IMG/VR virus record: IMGVR_UViG_3300046507_000371
Span: 62,001-126,000 of that record
Direction: 5' to 3' (one strand)
Source: a virus
Length of the DNA: 64,000 nt
In this document: piece after piece, positions 15,247 through 24,162 of the stretch
Layout: every line of letters begins with the position of its first letter
Position numbering within the stretch: position 1 is the stretch's first letter
Notes under the pieces: model-generated
Told to the model about the DNA's origin: nothing
Database searches by the model: none
Seen by the model: only the letters and a program-made list of their open reading frames with translations
Program-made: the position numbers and the translations under genes

Positions 15247-15738
15247 CTACTTGATCAGAGCAACCGAACGGGTGTATCCCCCGTCCATTGCCTTTTTCAA
15301 GATCTCAGCTATTTCCACGAAGGTAGCACCCATGTCGTTTATCCCTGATAATGAAAGAGAATGTAATTCCAGAGTATTCCCTTCCTCATCCGGAAATCTA
15401 CCTCCTACGTACAGTCCTAGTGGACCTAGTTCAGACCCGTAATGACCTCGAACAAAAGGAGTTAAATGGTCCTTGACAGCATTCTCTGTAGAACAAGCTT
15501 CATTCGGGAGAAAACTGTACGCATGTGCTCCAGTATCAAAAGTCCAACCTTCTGGATCAACGAGGTTACAAGCAACCCCGAGACAGCAGAAGCCAGTCTC
15601 ATCTCTTAGAGCGAACGTAGTCTGCTTGAACTCGCCAGACTCAAGGGCATTGATCCACCTCTCCCATTGCTGCTTCTGATCGTCAGTCAGAACTACGCTG
15701 GGAATACGTTCAATTACTGCGCCGCACATTAGTCTCAT
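15247..15738 (-). CDS. Phage protein of a recurrent uncharacterised family (163 aa)
   Basis: The segment WINALESGEFKQTTFALRD followed by GFCCLGVACNL is a pattern I associate with many small phage hypothetical proteins (W-x-x-AL-x-SG-x-Y-x-Q then CCLGVLC). The double Cys may bind metal. It is monocistronic, with promoter at 15825 and terminator at 15185. The function is unknown. Confidence 0.65.
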   Translation of the reverse strand: MRLMCGAVIERIPSVVLTDDQKQQWERWINALESGEFKQTTFALRDETGFCCLGVACNLVDPEGWTFDTGAHAYSFLPNEACSTENAVKDHLTPFVRGHYGSELGPLGLYVGGRFPDEEGNTLELHSLSLSGINDMGATFVEIAEILKKAMDGGYTRSVALIK

Positions 15739-15824
15739 TTTAAAAACCCTTTCTCGTAGAATATTTATAACTACACCAGTCCTAAAGATATAATCATGGA
15801 TTGACGTATGTTTACTACATAGTT

Positions 15825-15830
15825 CTTATA
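15825..15830 (-). promoter_or_regulatory. Extended -10 promoter of the 163-aa gene
   Basis: The minus strand reads ATTTTGGTATAAGAAC, 87 nt upstream of the start and between divergent genes (terminase to the right). Confidence 0.6.
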
Positions 15831-15856
15831 CCAAAATAGAGTACTAAGATAGGAAC

Positions 15857-17467
15857 ATGGATACAGCAAGCCTTTTAAAACTAAGACCCTCCGAGATTTC
15901 CAAGGCACTTTTAACCCTAAAAGGTAAACCTCTAAATCTCGAAGACTACAAACCGTTCGAAATCATCTATGACGTTTCTCCAAATGAAATGACGCTGATG
16001 GCTGGACGACAGATTGGTAAGTCAGTCTCACTTGGCGCAGCTATTGTTGCCAACAGCCTCGTTCGTCCACACTTTTCAACTCTATTCAGCAGCCCGTTAT
16101 CTCAACAGACTTCAAGATTCTCAACAGCATACCTAGACCCGTTCTTAAGCTCACCTCTGATTCGTAAACACTTCGTTGATGCAGGTTCACGTAAAAACGT
16201 ATTCTCTAAATCATTCACTAATGGCAGTGCTGTAACTCTTGGTTATGCAGAAACTGAACAAGATGCCGACCGTATTCGAGGAGTGTTCGCTGATGCGCTA
16301 TATCTGGATGAGTTCCAGGACACCAGCCTTGAATGTGCACCGATTCTTGCAGAGACATTAGGTGCTTCAGACTTTGCCTTCAGACGATATACAGGCACGG
16401 CTAAGACAGAAACAAACTCACTCACACAAAAGTTCAAGCAATCGAACATGATGGAGTGGGCGGTTAAGTGTACACATTGCGGTAAGTTCACGCTTCCTAT
16501 CGATTTCGATATTTGTCATAAAATGCTGCATGCAAACAAAGATGGTCCAGGCTGTGTGTATTGTGGTGGCTTGCTTGATATGATGACTGGCAAGTGGGTA
16601 GCGGCAAAGCCTTTAGAGAAGGATCATTATGGATTCCATTTGCCACAGCTAATCTTCCCTGCACGTACAAAGCCTAAGAAGTGGAAAGATCTTCTTCATA
16701 AATCGAAGACATATTCAGTACCTAAACTTGCTAACGAAGTGTTTGGATGCCCTAGCGGTCTAGCTGGTCGTCCACTATCACTTAAAGAAGTAATGGCATG
16801 TTGTAACAACAACAAGACTGAGTGGGATAAGGGTTTTCCTATGGATGACCGGGGTATTCTACATACAGTGCTTGGAGTAGACTGGTCAGTGAGCGGTGGC
16901 TCAAACTCGTATACGGTTATTACTATTCTTGGCTATGACTGGAATGGCAAAGCTTATCTAATCTACGCTCAACGCTTAAACGGTATTGACATCTTGGATC
17001 AGGTAAAGCGTGTAGAAGAACTGTACGCTCAATATAAATGTACCATGCTTGCTTCAGACCGTGGTGTTGGTCAGCTTCAAGTAGAATTGATGAGAAAAAG
17101 TATTGGCGAAGATAGAGTTAATTCTGTACAATATGTAGCAGCAAAGTCTACGCTTCGTTGGGACAAAGAGGGGAAGTTCTTTTCTGCAGATAGAACTACT
17201 AATATGGACACGATGGTACTTAAGGCTAAGCTTGGTCGTGACCGTATTGAAACACCATGCTGGAATCTGATGTCAGAGTTCTGGCAAGATGCGCTAAACA
17301 TTTTCGAAGAGGAATCCATTACTGGACGTCGCCTTTATAAGAAAGATGAAGACTTGTGTGATGATTGGTTCCACAGCATAGTTTTCGCTAACATAGCGTA
17401 TATGGTTCTTAAAGGTGAGTTCACAACAGTGGACGAAGTTAAGGACAATAACATATTTGATTTTTAA
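15857..17467 (+). CDS. terL: Terminase large subunit
   Basis: The 536-aa packaging motor has Walker A MAGRQIGKS (48-56) and Walker B ALYLDEFQD (147-155). A CxxC...CxxC zinc element (CTHC at 205-208 and CVYC near 233-236) recalls lambda gpA-type terminases. A C-terminal RNase-H-like nuclease begins VLGVDWSVSGG, with further acidic residues at SDRGVGQ and DDWFHS. It translocates DNA into the prohead and cuts it. No small-subunit gene is adjacent, and portal and capsid genes are absent nearby, which is unusual and shows the head module lies elsewhere. It opens the late plus-strand block. Confidence 0.92.
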   Translation: MDTASLLKLRPSEISKALLTLKGKPLNLEDYKPFEIIYDVSPNEMTLMAGRQIGKSVSLGAAIVANSLVRPHFSTLFSSPLSQQTSRFSTAYLDPFLSSPLIRKHFVDAGSRKNVFSKSFTNGSAVTLGYAETEQDADRIRGVFADALYLDEFQDTSLECAPILAETLGASDFAFRRYTGTAKTETNSLTQKFKQSNMMEWAVKCTHCGKFTLPIDFDICHKMLHANKDGPGCVYCGGLLDMMTGKWVAAKPLEKDHYGFHLPQLIFPARTKPKKWKDLLHKSKTYSVPKLANEVFGCPSGLAGRPLSLKEVMACCNNNKTEWDKGFPMDDRGILHTVLGVDWSVSGGSNSYTVITILGYDWNGKAYLIYAQRLNGIDILDQVKRVEELYAQYKCTMLASDRGVGQLQVELMRKSIGEDRVNSVQYVAAKSTLRWDKEGKFFSADRTTNMDTMVLKAKLGRDRIETPCWNLMSEFWQDALNIFEEESITGRRLYKKDEDLCDDWFHSIVFANIAYMVLKGEFTTVDEVKDNNIFDF

Positions 17468-17475
17468 GGAAAGAA

Positions 17476-17991
17476 ATGAGCGAGTTTGAATTTACAGAGC
17501 ACAAGCCAAAGCGTGGCCGTGCTACAAAACAAGAAGAAGTTGCGATTGAGAAAGAGCCAATTACTGAACTTCCTACAGAAGAAAAAAAGGACGAGACTCC
17601 TGAAAAGCCTCAATACGATAAAGACGAGCTACTGCGTATCTTTGATGAGATTATCTTCCAAGGAGAATACGTTGAAGATGTTACAATTCGTGGCAAATTA
17701 AAGGTTCAATTCAGGACAAGAACGGCAGAAGACATTGAACAGATTAGCAAAGTCATCGATTCAACGTCGTTTAATCTTATCGCAACACTGAATGAATCAA
17801 AGATGGTTCTGAATCTTCAGTATGCGCTTACCTTCTATCAAGGCCGGGATCTGTCAGCTCTTAAGAATGAAGATAAAGCGAAGTTCATCAAACGTCTTCC
17901 TGGCCCTGTTATTGCAATGCTGCTAGATGCCTTGTATAAGTTTGATGCCAAGGTAAACGAAGCCTGTAAAGATCTAGAAGAAAATTTTTAA
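17476..17991 (+). CDS. Tail assembly chaperone, G-type
   Basis: This 171-aa protein has a charged low-complexity N terminus and a helical domain (MVLNLQYALTFYQGRDLSAL...) like the tail chaperones that coat tape-measure proteins during tail assembly. The gene ends in A-AAT-TTT-TAA, a canonical slippery heptamer one codon before the stop. A -1 slip continues into the next frame to give a G-T fusion. Position directly before a 1052-aa tape measure supports the role. Confidence 0.75.
   Translation: MSEFEFTEHKPKRGRATKQEEVAIEKEPITELPTEEKKDETPEKPQYDKDELLRIFDEIIFQGEYVEDVTIRGKLKVQFRTRTAEDIEQISKVIDSTSFNLIATLNESKMVLNLQYALTFYQGRDLSALKNEDKAKFIKRLPGPVIAMLLDALYKFDAKVNEACKDLEENF
17982..17988 (+). promoter_or_regulatory. 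Programmed -1 frameshift site
   Basis: The heptamer AAATTTT is in the correct phase (A AAT TTT) immediately before the zero-frame stop. The -1 frame reads LKHSWA and enters the 18006 frame without a stop. This is the classic arrangement for the G/GT pair of long-tailed phages. Confidence 0.8.
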
Positions 17992-18005
17992 AACACTCCT
18001 GGGCG

Positions 18006-18377
18006 ATGCAGAGAATGAAGTTGCATCTCTCAGGAATGAAAGTCCCTCCGCTTGGTTCTCTGCATGATCGGATATATAGGGAGTACATGACCAAAGAAAG
18101 TCAACTCGAAGTCGAGAAGATGAAAATGACCATGCTTACTGCCTTGACTAACCCTAGTATCTCCGATCCTAATAAAGCGCGGGATTGGTCAAGTAGCATA
18201 AAGAAACATTGGGCTAAGTACTTATCCCTAGCATTCAATACAGAAATGCCAGAACAAACAGAGAAGGAAGTACAAATGCTAGAATACTACGAAAACGTAG
18301 TTAAGCATCTTAAACCTACTCTTGAGAAATCAGGCTCAGGTTATAACGTCAAGGGTCTTGACCATCTATTTAAGTAA
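18006..18377 (+). CDS. Tail assembly chaperone, T-type extension
   Basis: The 123-aa frame is in the -1 phase relative to the preceding gene and is open back to the slippery site, so its main product is probably the C-terminal part of a frameshift fusion of about 300 aa rather than a free protein. It is helical and basic (IYREYMTKESQLEVEKMKMT...). In known phages the T domain recruits the tail-tube protein to the tape measure. The internal ATG at 18006 could still start a separate product. Confidence 0.75.
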   Translation: MQRMKLHLSGMKVPPLGSLHDRIYREYMTKESQLEVEKMKMTMLTALTNPSISDPNKARDWSSSIKKHWAKYLSLAFNTEMPEQTEKEVQMLEYYENVVKHLKPTLEKSGSGYNVKGLDHLFK

Positions 18378-18382
18378 TTCCG

Positions 18383-18410
18383 AAGCCGCCCTAAAAAGCG
18401 GCTTTTTCTT
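18383..18410 (+). terminator. Intrinsic terminator between the tail chaperones and tape measure
   Basis: AAGCCGC and GCGGCTT pair around a CCTAAAAA-type loop, followed by TTTTCTTTTT. It is oriented to stop part of the plus-strand late transcript in the middle of the operon. Confidence 0.85.
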
Positions 18411-18424
18411 TTTAAAATAAAGGC

Positions 18425-21400
18425 ATGATCCCACCTTCAGCTTATAACATGCTCGGCAACATTTATCAGTCTCAGGCTGATACGTATACCAATTCGTTTG
18501 CCAATCCGATGAATCCTGCGAATATGAATCCAGGTTTCGGAATGGATCCGAATTTGCTTACGCCTAGCTACACAGCAGGATACAGACCTCAATATGATGG
18601 TCCTCAGCCATACAATCAATATGGTCGAGTAGGTTTCTTTGCTGGTGTTAACAATATTCTTAACCCTACTTCGTCAGAGCCTAGATACGGTAATCCTATC
18701 GATAACAACACTCAGACTATGGAGGGTGTATCATCACGTCCGTTTGATTCAGTAGTTTGGGCTGGTCAACGTATTGCTGCTCCAGCATTAGCTTTCGGAG
18801 CTGCATTCAAGTACACGTCAGGAATAGGTGCTTGGGCAGGAGGAACTACAGGCCGTGCGCTTGGAGCGGGTATTGCTTCAGGCATGGGCGGATATATGCC
18901 TGGCTTTGTTGGACGTGGACTTACAGGAGGTCTTGGCGCTGTAGGTGGACTAGCTGGTAGATTGTTCTTACCCGTAGCTGTTGGTCAAGCTGCAATGGCA
19001 GTAGGTCAAAGAGCCATCTTCAACCCATACATGAATACTCGCCGTGAAGCACGTGACTTACGTGATAACTTCCAGGGAGTAACATTTGATGGCGCGCAAG
19101 GTAATGCTGTAACAGGTCAAGGACTTGGTTTCAGAGAGTCTACTCAGATCGCCCAGCAGATCACTAAGCAAGGTATTAACGACTTTTCGTTCTCGACAGG
19201 CGAGTATGCAAACATTGCTGACTACACTGCCCGTTCAGGCATGCTGGATGACACCAAGGTTAAGCAAATTAGTCAACGTGTCAAGGACGTAGCTGAACAA
19301 GTCAAGCTAGTAATGGCTATTGCCGGTGACCCTTCGATTAAGAACGCTATTGAAGAAATTTCTAAGCTTCACAGTGCTGGCGCATCAGTATCAGGCCCTA
19401 ACAGCCAAGCTTCAAGAGCATTTATGTCTCTTGGACTAAGCGCAGCCGTGTCTGGCCGTAGCGTACAGAACATCATGAACACTGTTGGTGCTCAAGGTCA
19501 GTATCTATACCAAGCAAACGGCATGACACCTTATCTAGGTCAAATGGCTGCTGCTAACATCATTGGTTCGTTCGATACAGCAAGGCGTAACGGTATTCTC
19601 AATACCTCGCAAATCGCTCGTATGGGTGGAGTTGAAGGTGCAACACAAGCATCGCTAACAGCACAGGTTAACGGTTCACAAACGTTGCTTAACAAAATGG
19701 CAATGTACAACCAATATATCAATGGCCGTACAGGATCTAGTAATTCTGGTCCTGGAATGAGCATTACCAATGTTACTTCACAGTTTGGATCAGACTTCAG
19801 TCGTGACCCTATGAAGGCGTATGGTGGAATGCATCTATATAGCCGTGTACTTGGCGGTAAGCAGATGGATGAGCGTGGATCATTAGCTCTGGAAGATCAG
19901 ATTACTTCTATTCTTGATTCGACGGCTACCCAGAGGGATAAGAACGGTAAATACAGTGCTGAACAGATGGCTGGCGTAATGTCAGGCGTTATGGGTATGA
20001 GCGATGATGAAATTCAGGCTTATATCGCCCAACGTACTGCTGAGTCAGATCCAGGCACATATCGTCAAGGCCTTAAAGCACGTAATGCTCAGACACAGAA
20101 ACAACTGCGTCAATACGTGTCCCAAAACTATCTTTATGGCGGTGCTATCGGCGGAACTGTACGTAGTCTAATGAAAGGCGGCAGAAACGTCACATCGTTG
20201 ATGGGTGAGGCTGCTGGTTGGTTTGCAGAAGGCTCAGCTGCAGTTGGTGATGCTACTCAGAGCGGAGCTGATTGGTTACAGTTCGGTGCTTCATTCGGTG
20301 ACAATTACACTACTTCAGACATGGATAAAGTGATTGACTCCATGACTACTGGCAGAAAGACAAACAATCAAGCTCCTGCTGAGACTAGTATGAACCTCCT
20401 TAATGAGGGCCATGACTTCTTCTCGGGACGTACTCTTACTGATCTTGGTCGTGTAGGAAGCCGTATTGCTAATGGCGACACATTGATGGGTAGTGATTCA
20501 ATCAAGATCACTCAACAAATCAACGCATTGGCTAAGCAAGGCAATAAAAACGCTCAAGCGTTTATTAATGCTACGGATAAACAAGGTCGTAGCAAGGCTC
20601 TTGGAACTCTGCTTAAAGAGAACAAGGCAGATATGGCTAACGTAGCAGGTCTTCTGTCTGGCGGTGGTTCAAGAGAGTCAAGCGGTAACTTTGACTCATT
20701 CCTTGATGATGTAGGTTCGTTCGGTAATCACGAAGAATTAGTTAAAAATCAACAAGGCCAGGTTAAGGGTTTGATGGGTGACGTTGTTAAAACTCTTGGC
20801 GAAGAGAAAATACCAGAAGGTCACCGTAAAAACTTCCTTGACTCAGTAAATGCAATCGGTCAGGTTTCAGATCTTGCTAACAAGATTGCTGGTGGTGCAA
20901 GCCAAGCTGAGATTCGTGACATGCTTAACAGCGGTCAATATGACCAAGTCAAGGGTCTTGTTGGTGGCCGTGGTGATAGAGAAGCTGTTGATTACATTAC
21001 TGATACATACAAGCGTTCAGTTGAAACTGGCTTAGGTCAATTAGGTAACCTGGCTTATACCGGTGGTTTTAACGTCGATGAGTTCAAGAAGAATCCTAAT
21101 CGCATTCAAGATAAGAAACAACGTGATGCATTTATTGCCGCCATGAAGTCAGGCGATACGGCTACGATGGAAAACATTGTTTCTAAGCAACTCGGTTATG
21201 CAGCAGGTGGGAAGCTAAAAACAGAAGGTCTGAAAGGTGCTACGAGTCAGAGTCTTAACGATGTAGTAGGATTCCAGCAACACCTTGACTTAGAAGGTCA
21301 AGAGAATGCCAAGGCATATGAAAAAGTTGCTTCAGGTCGATATGACTTCGCAACTACTCAGAATATCCTTAATAACATTGACTCCAAAAAGAACAATGAA

Positions 21401-21583
21401 GTATTCAAGGCTGCAGTAGACAAGTTAGACGGTGCTGCTGATAAGTTAGGAAAGGCTGCTGATGGAATGGGAGGTAGTAGTTCATCAGGTTCAGGCTCTA
21501 GCTGGAGTTTTCTGAACCCGTTTAATGGAACTAGTGACCTAAAGGTTCCTAATAATCAACGCAACAATGGTTCACCAAAATAA
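18425..21583 (+). CDS. Tape measure protein (probable)
   Basis: This 1052-aa protein is the longest tail-region product after the chaperones. It has a Pro/Asn/Tyr-rich N terminus, then a long Gly/Ala-rich hydrophobic segment (about 118-200), then extended helical sequence with many Gln/Lys/Asp and a Ser/Gly-rich end. Position after a G/GT pair and the composition fit a tape measure that sets tail length and may insert in the inner membrane on ejection. The start codon is tight against AAAGG, leaving little spacer. A virion-internal protein is an alternative. Confidence 0.65.
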   Translation: MIPPSAYNMLGNIYQSQADTYTNSFANPMNPANMNPGFGMDPNLLTPSYTAGYRPQYDGPQPYNQYGRVGFFAGVNNILNPTSSEPRYGNPIDNNTQTMEGVSSRPFDSVVWAGQRIAAPALAFGAAFKYTSGIGAWAGGTTGRALGAGIASGMGGYMPGFVGRGLTGGLGAVGGLAGRLFLPVAVGQAAMAVGQRAIFNPYMNTRREARDLRDNFQGVTFDGAQGNAVTGQGLGFRESTQIAQQITKQGINDFSFSTGEYANIADYTARSGMLDDTKVKQISQRVKDVAEQVKLVMAIAGDPSIKNAIEEISKLHSAGASVSGPNSQASRAFMSLGLSAAVSGRSVQNIMNTVGAQGQYLYQANGMTPYLGQMAAANIIGSFDTARRNGILNTSQIARMGGVEGATQASLTAQVNGSQTLLNKMAMYNQYINGRTGSSNSGPGMSITNVTSQFGSDFSRDPMKAYGGMHLYSRVLGGKQMDERGSLALEDQITSILDSTATQRDKNGKYSAEQMAGVMSGVMGMSDDEIQAYIAQRTAESDPGTYRQGLKARNAQTQKQLRQYVSQNYLYGGAIGGTVRSLMKGGRNVTSLMGEAAGWFAEGSAAVGDATQSGADWLQFGASFGDNYTTSDMDKVIDSMTTGRKTNNQAPAETSMNLLNEGHDFFSGRTLTDLGRVGSRIANGDTLMGSDSIKITQQINALAKQGNKNAQAFINATDKQGRSKALGTLLKENKADMANVAGLLSGGGSRESSGNFDSFLDDVGSFGNHEELVKNQQGQVKGLMGDVVKTLGEEKIPEGHRKNFLDSVNAIGQVSDLANKIAGGASQAEIRDMLNSGQYDQVKGLVGGRGDREAVDYITDTYKRSVETGLGQLGNLAYTGGFNVDEFKKNPNRIQDKKQRDAFIAAMKSGDTATMENIVSKQLGYAAGGKLKTEGLKGATSQSLNDVVGFQQHLDLEGQENAKAYEKVASGRYDFATTQNILNNIDSKKNNEVFKAAVDKLDGAADKLGKAADGMGGSSSSGSGSSWSFLNPFNGTSDLKVPNNQRNNGSPK

Positions 21584-21600
21584 AGGGATAAAATACGATC

Positions 21601-21828
21601 ATGCCTATAGTTACTAAATCTACAAGTTCATACATTACACCACGATTTCTTGTGATGTCACCGTATGAAATCTACTTAAGCCAAGTAAGAGGCGCGATTG
21701 ATAACATCCGTTATACATCGCAAGGCTTATCGTATGTCCCTCCTCAACTTGGTGGGTTAGATGGGCAATTAGATACCCTCAATCAAGCAGTTGTATTACA
21801 AGTTACAGACTTTAAGGTCACAGACTAA
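21601..21828 (+). CDS. Small tail protein (75 aa)
   Basis: This short protein is rich in Tyr, Gln and Leu (SPYEIYLSQVRGAIDNIRY) and ends in an overlap with the next start (TAATG). Its place between the tape measure and baseplate genes suggests a small tail or baseplate component. The family is not recognised. Confidence 0.55.
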   Translation: MPIVTKSTSSYITPRFLVMSPYEIYLSQVRGAIDNIRYTSQGLSYVPPQLGGLDGQLDTLNQAVVLQVTDFKVTD

Positions 21829-23312
21829 TGGCTACACAATTAACATTTGGCGATTCAGTTATTTCTAGCACTAATAGTGTTCAGAACAGTAACGGGACCG
21901 TAACTCAAACAGAACGGCTATTCACATTGCGTCCTCGTGGCACTAACACTGCTAACGTAGGAGGTGGAGATCGTGGAAGCCGTGCTTATATTCGTCTATT
22001 GACTACTGATGGATCTGCTTCACTGAATCGCCAAACTGGCCATAATGAAGGGTTAGGCGGTACTTCATTATCAGCTTCAGGTGGCCCTCTTGACCAAGCT
22101 ATTAATGGCGGTGGCGGGTTTGGCGGATATGCTGATTTCTTTGTAACTGATATCCGCTGTAGCCTTGATGAAAAACTGCAGATCACTGAGACATTCGGAG
22201 ATGGGGAAGTAGCTTATTACTTCGGTCGTCAGCCTATTATGATGAACGTTTCTGGCTACATTTTTGATAGCCAAGATAACTCATGGTTCACTGAATTTCT
22301 AAGCATGTATGGTCAAGTTCTTCGAGGCACAGAACTAGCTCGTAACTACGAGTTGGTTAAGCTCGTCCTGCCTAACATGTACGTGATTGGGTCATTTACT
22401 CACGTTGATTGGGGTCAGAATTCAAGCCGTGATACTGACATTCAGTTTTCATTCCAGTTTCTTGTCAAACAACTTGTACCTATTGCTATTCGTGTACCCG
22501 GCGTACCCACATCTAGTGACAGTGGTCTAATCAACTTTGATGCTATTCCTAACTTCGTTAGTCAGGCAGGTATTAACACGGTTAAGAACAGCATGTCTAG
22601 TCTACAGAGTTTGATTCAAGATCCTACGTCTACCTCAGGTCAAATTGCAGCAGGCATTACTGGCATTGGATCTGGATTAAGCGCCGGTATCTCTGATCTT
22701 GGAAATACATTCGGCGTTGGGTCTAACACATTTGGCTTTACAACTGATGGATCTGGATCAAGCGCAAGCTCATCTATAGGATCTGCTTTAAGCAGCGCTG
22801 GTGACACTATTTCAGGCATCTTCTCAAGCGTAAGCGCTAACTTGACTGGACTACGTGCAAGTCTGTTTTCACCTATATATGGTGTGCTTTCATCACTGAC
22901 TAAGCTTGTTAAAAATGCAGCGGGCTCTATAAACTCGATATTCAATGCCCTTACAAGTCCTGTACGTGATATAATCCGTGCTGTTTCAGATATCAGTAAC
23001 CAAGCTGTAGGCATTGTTAATCTCGTTAATCACACGATTCAAGGCCTGACCGGCCAAGTTACATCGATTGATAATCAAGTACGTATTGCACTTGGAGGTC
23101 TTAAGAACGCAGCGGGAGTTATTACCAATGCTCCTAAGACAATATCTCAGTCAATCGGTGAGCTAGTCAACTCTGGAAGACTACCTATTACTACTGGATA
23201 TCTACAGAACAAACCGATGGCAAGCTTATCTTCATCGGGGACTACTCCATCGAAACTAGCATTGCTAAATTCCGGTAAGAAATACACAGCACAATCAGGC
23301 GCATCACTATGA
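21828..23312 (+). CDS. Tail tube-end / baseplate protein (494 aa)
   Basis: The N-terminal 220 residues form a beta-rich domain with DEKLQITETFGDGEVAYYFG and later MYGQVLRGTELARNYELVKL, a pattern seen in tail-tube initiator or distal-tail proteins. The C-terminal half is long, Ser/Gly/Ile-rich and predicted helical (repeated ISG, LSS and VNL words), more like a tape-measure arm. It overlaps the next gene by ATGA. The exact homologue in T4 or P2 terms is not clear. Confidence 0.55.
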   Translation: MATQLTFGDSVISSTNSVQNSNGTVTQTERLFTLRPRGTNTANVGGGDRGSRAYIRLLTTDGSASLNRQTGHNEGLGGTSLSASGGPLDQAINGGGGFGGYADFFVTDIRCSLDEKLQITETFGDGEVAYYFGRQPIMMNVSGYIFDSQDNSWFTEFLSMYGQVLRGTELARNYELVKLVLPNMYVIGSFTHVDWGQNSSRDTDIQFSFQFLVKQLVPIAIRVPGVPTSSDSGLINFDAIPNFVSQAGINTVKNSMSSLQSLIQDPTSTSGQIAAGITGIGSGLSAGISDLGNTFGVGSNTFGFTTDGSGSSASSSIGSALSSAGDTISGIFSSVSANLTGLRASLFSPIYGVLSSLTKLVKNAAGSINSIFNALTSPVRDIIRAVSDISNQAVGIVNLVNHTIQGLTGQVTSIDNQVRIALGGLKNAAGVITNAPKTISQSIGELVNSGRLPITTGYLQNKPMASLSSSGTTPSKLALLNSGKKYTAQSGASL

Positions 23313-24160
23313 GAAGCTATTCAAGCCTTTTAGTTTTTGAAGACATTTACGACTTCGTACCCAATCAGAATAAAGATGTAACTAGCCTGGCTAGTATGAT
23401 CTTTACTCCGAATGTTCCTATTGTAGAAACGAATTGCAATACTACGCTTGGACTTTTTCAAACCGTCAACTACGAACTAGAAGGTGCTGTAGAGCTAGCT
23501 ACAGGACAGATTATTAGTCGAGATAGAATCGACAATCTTCTGTTTCAAGGTATTTACTTAATAGCTACACGTACCCTCTCTACCTGTATTTCAAAAGGTG
23601 GAGTGTGCCAAGCATGCTATCATGCAAGCAATCAACGTTTAGATGTTCCTGCAATTGGAACACGAGTAATCATTCAGCCAGAGTACATTTCTTCTACCGA
23701 CGTTATTAAGGCATCGGCTGGTGAAAACACATGGCCACTCAGCGCTCCTGATAACACTTATCAGTTCACATCTATTTATGTAGATGGTGTAGCTCAGGAT
23801 GCCAGTACCTATACTGTTGCCAATCAGGTTCTTACGTTTAATACTCCGCTTGCTACTGATGATAACGTAGTTGTGCACTTCTCAAGCTACAATAGAGCAC
23901 CTTATCTTGTTTACTTAGCAAAGACATATTCCGGTTCTCTACTGGGAATGAAACCGCTTCCTTCACAGTTACTTCCTATCCGATCACTTCTGTTGGGTAG
24001 CTTAATTCCTCAGAATAAGCTAGAATTAATTGTAGAGTATACAAAGGAAGTAGACATAATCCCACAAGAGTACAGGGATTATATAGATACAGTTAACGAT
24101 ACGCTTGAAAGAGCGCTTTACGTTCTTGCTATCAATTGTATCTATGCTAACGTGAACTAA
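23309..24160 (+). CDS. Baseplate-associated protein with zinc-knuckle motif (283 aa)
   Basis: The N-terminal half carries CISKGGVCQACYHAS, a compact three-Cys/one-His site likely to bind zinc. The middle contains a small beta domain (FTSIYVDGVAQDASTYTV), a common fibre/baseplate insertion, and the C terminus is helical. It is coupled to the previous gene and sits 2 nt before the 1071-aa hub protein. The role is inferred from context. Confidence 0.5.
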   Translation: MRSYSSLLVFEDIYDFVPNQNKDVTSLASMIFTPNVPIVETNCNTTLGLFQTVNYELEGAVELATGQIISRDRIDNLLFQGIYLIATRTLSTCISKGGVCQACYHASNQRLDVPAIGTRVIIQPEYISSTDVIKASAGENTWPLSAPDNTYQFTSIYVDGVAQDASTYTVANQVLTFNTPLATDDNVVVHFSSYNRAPYLVYLAKTYSGSLLGMKPLPSQLLPIRSLLLGSLIPQNKLELIVEYTKEVDIIPQEYRDYIDTVNDTLERALYVLAINCIYANVN

Positions 24161-24162
24161 TA

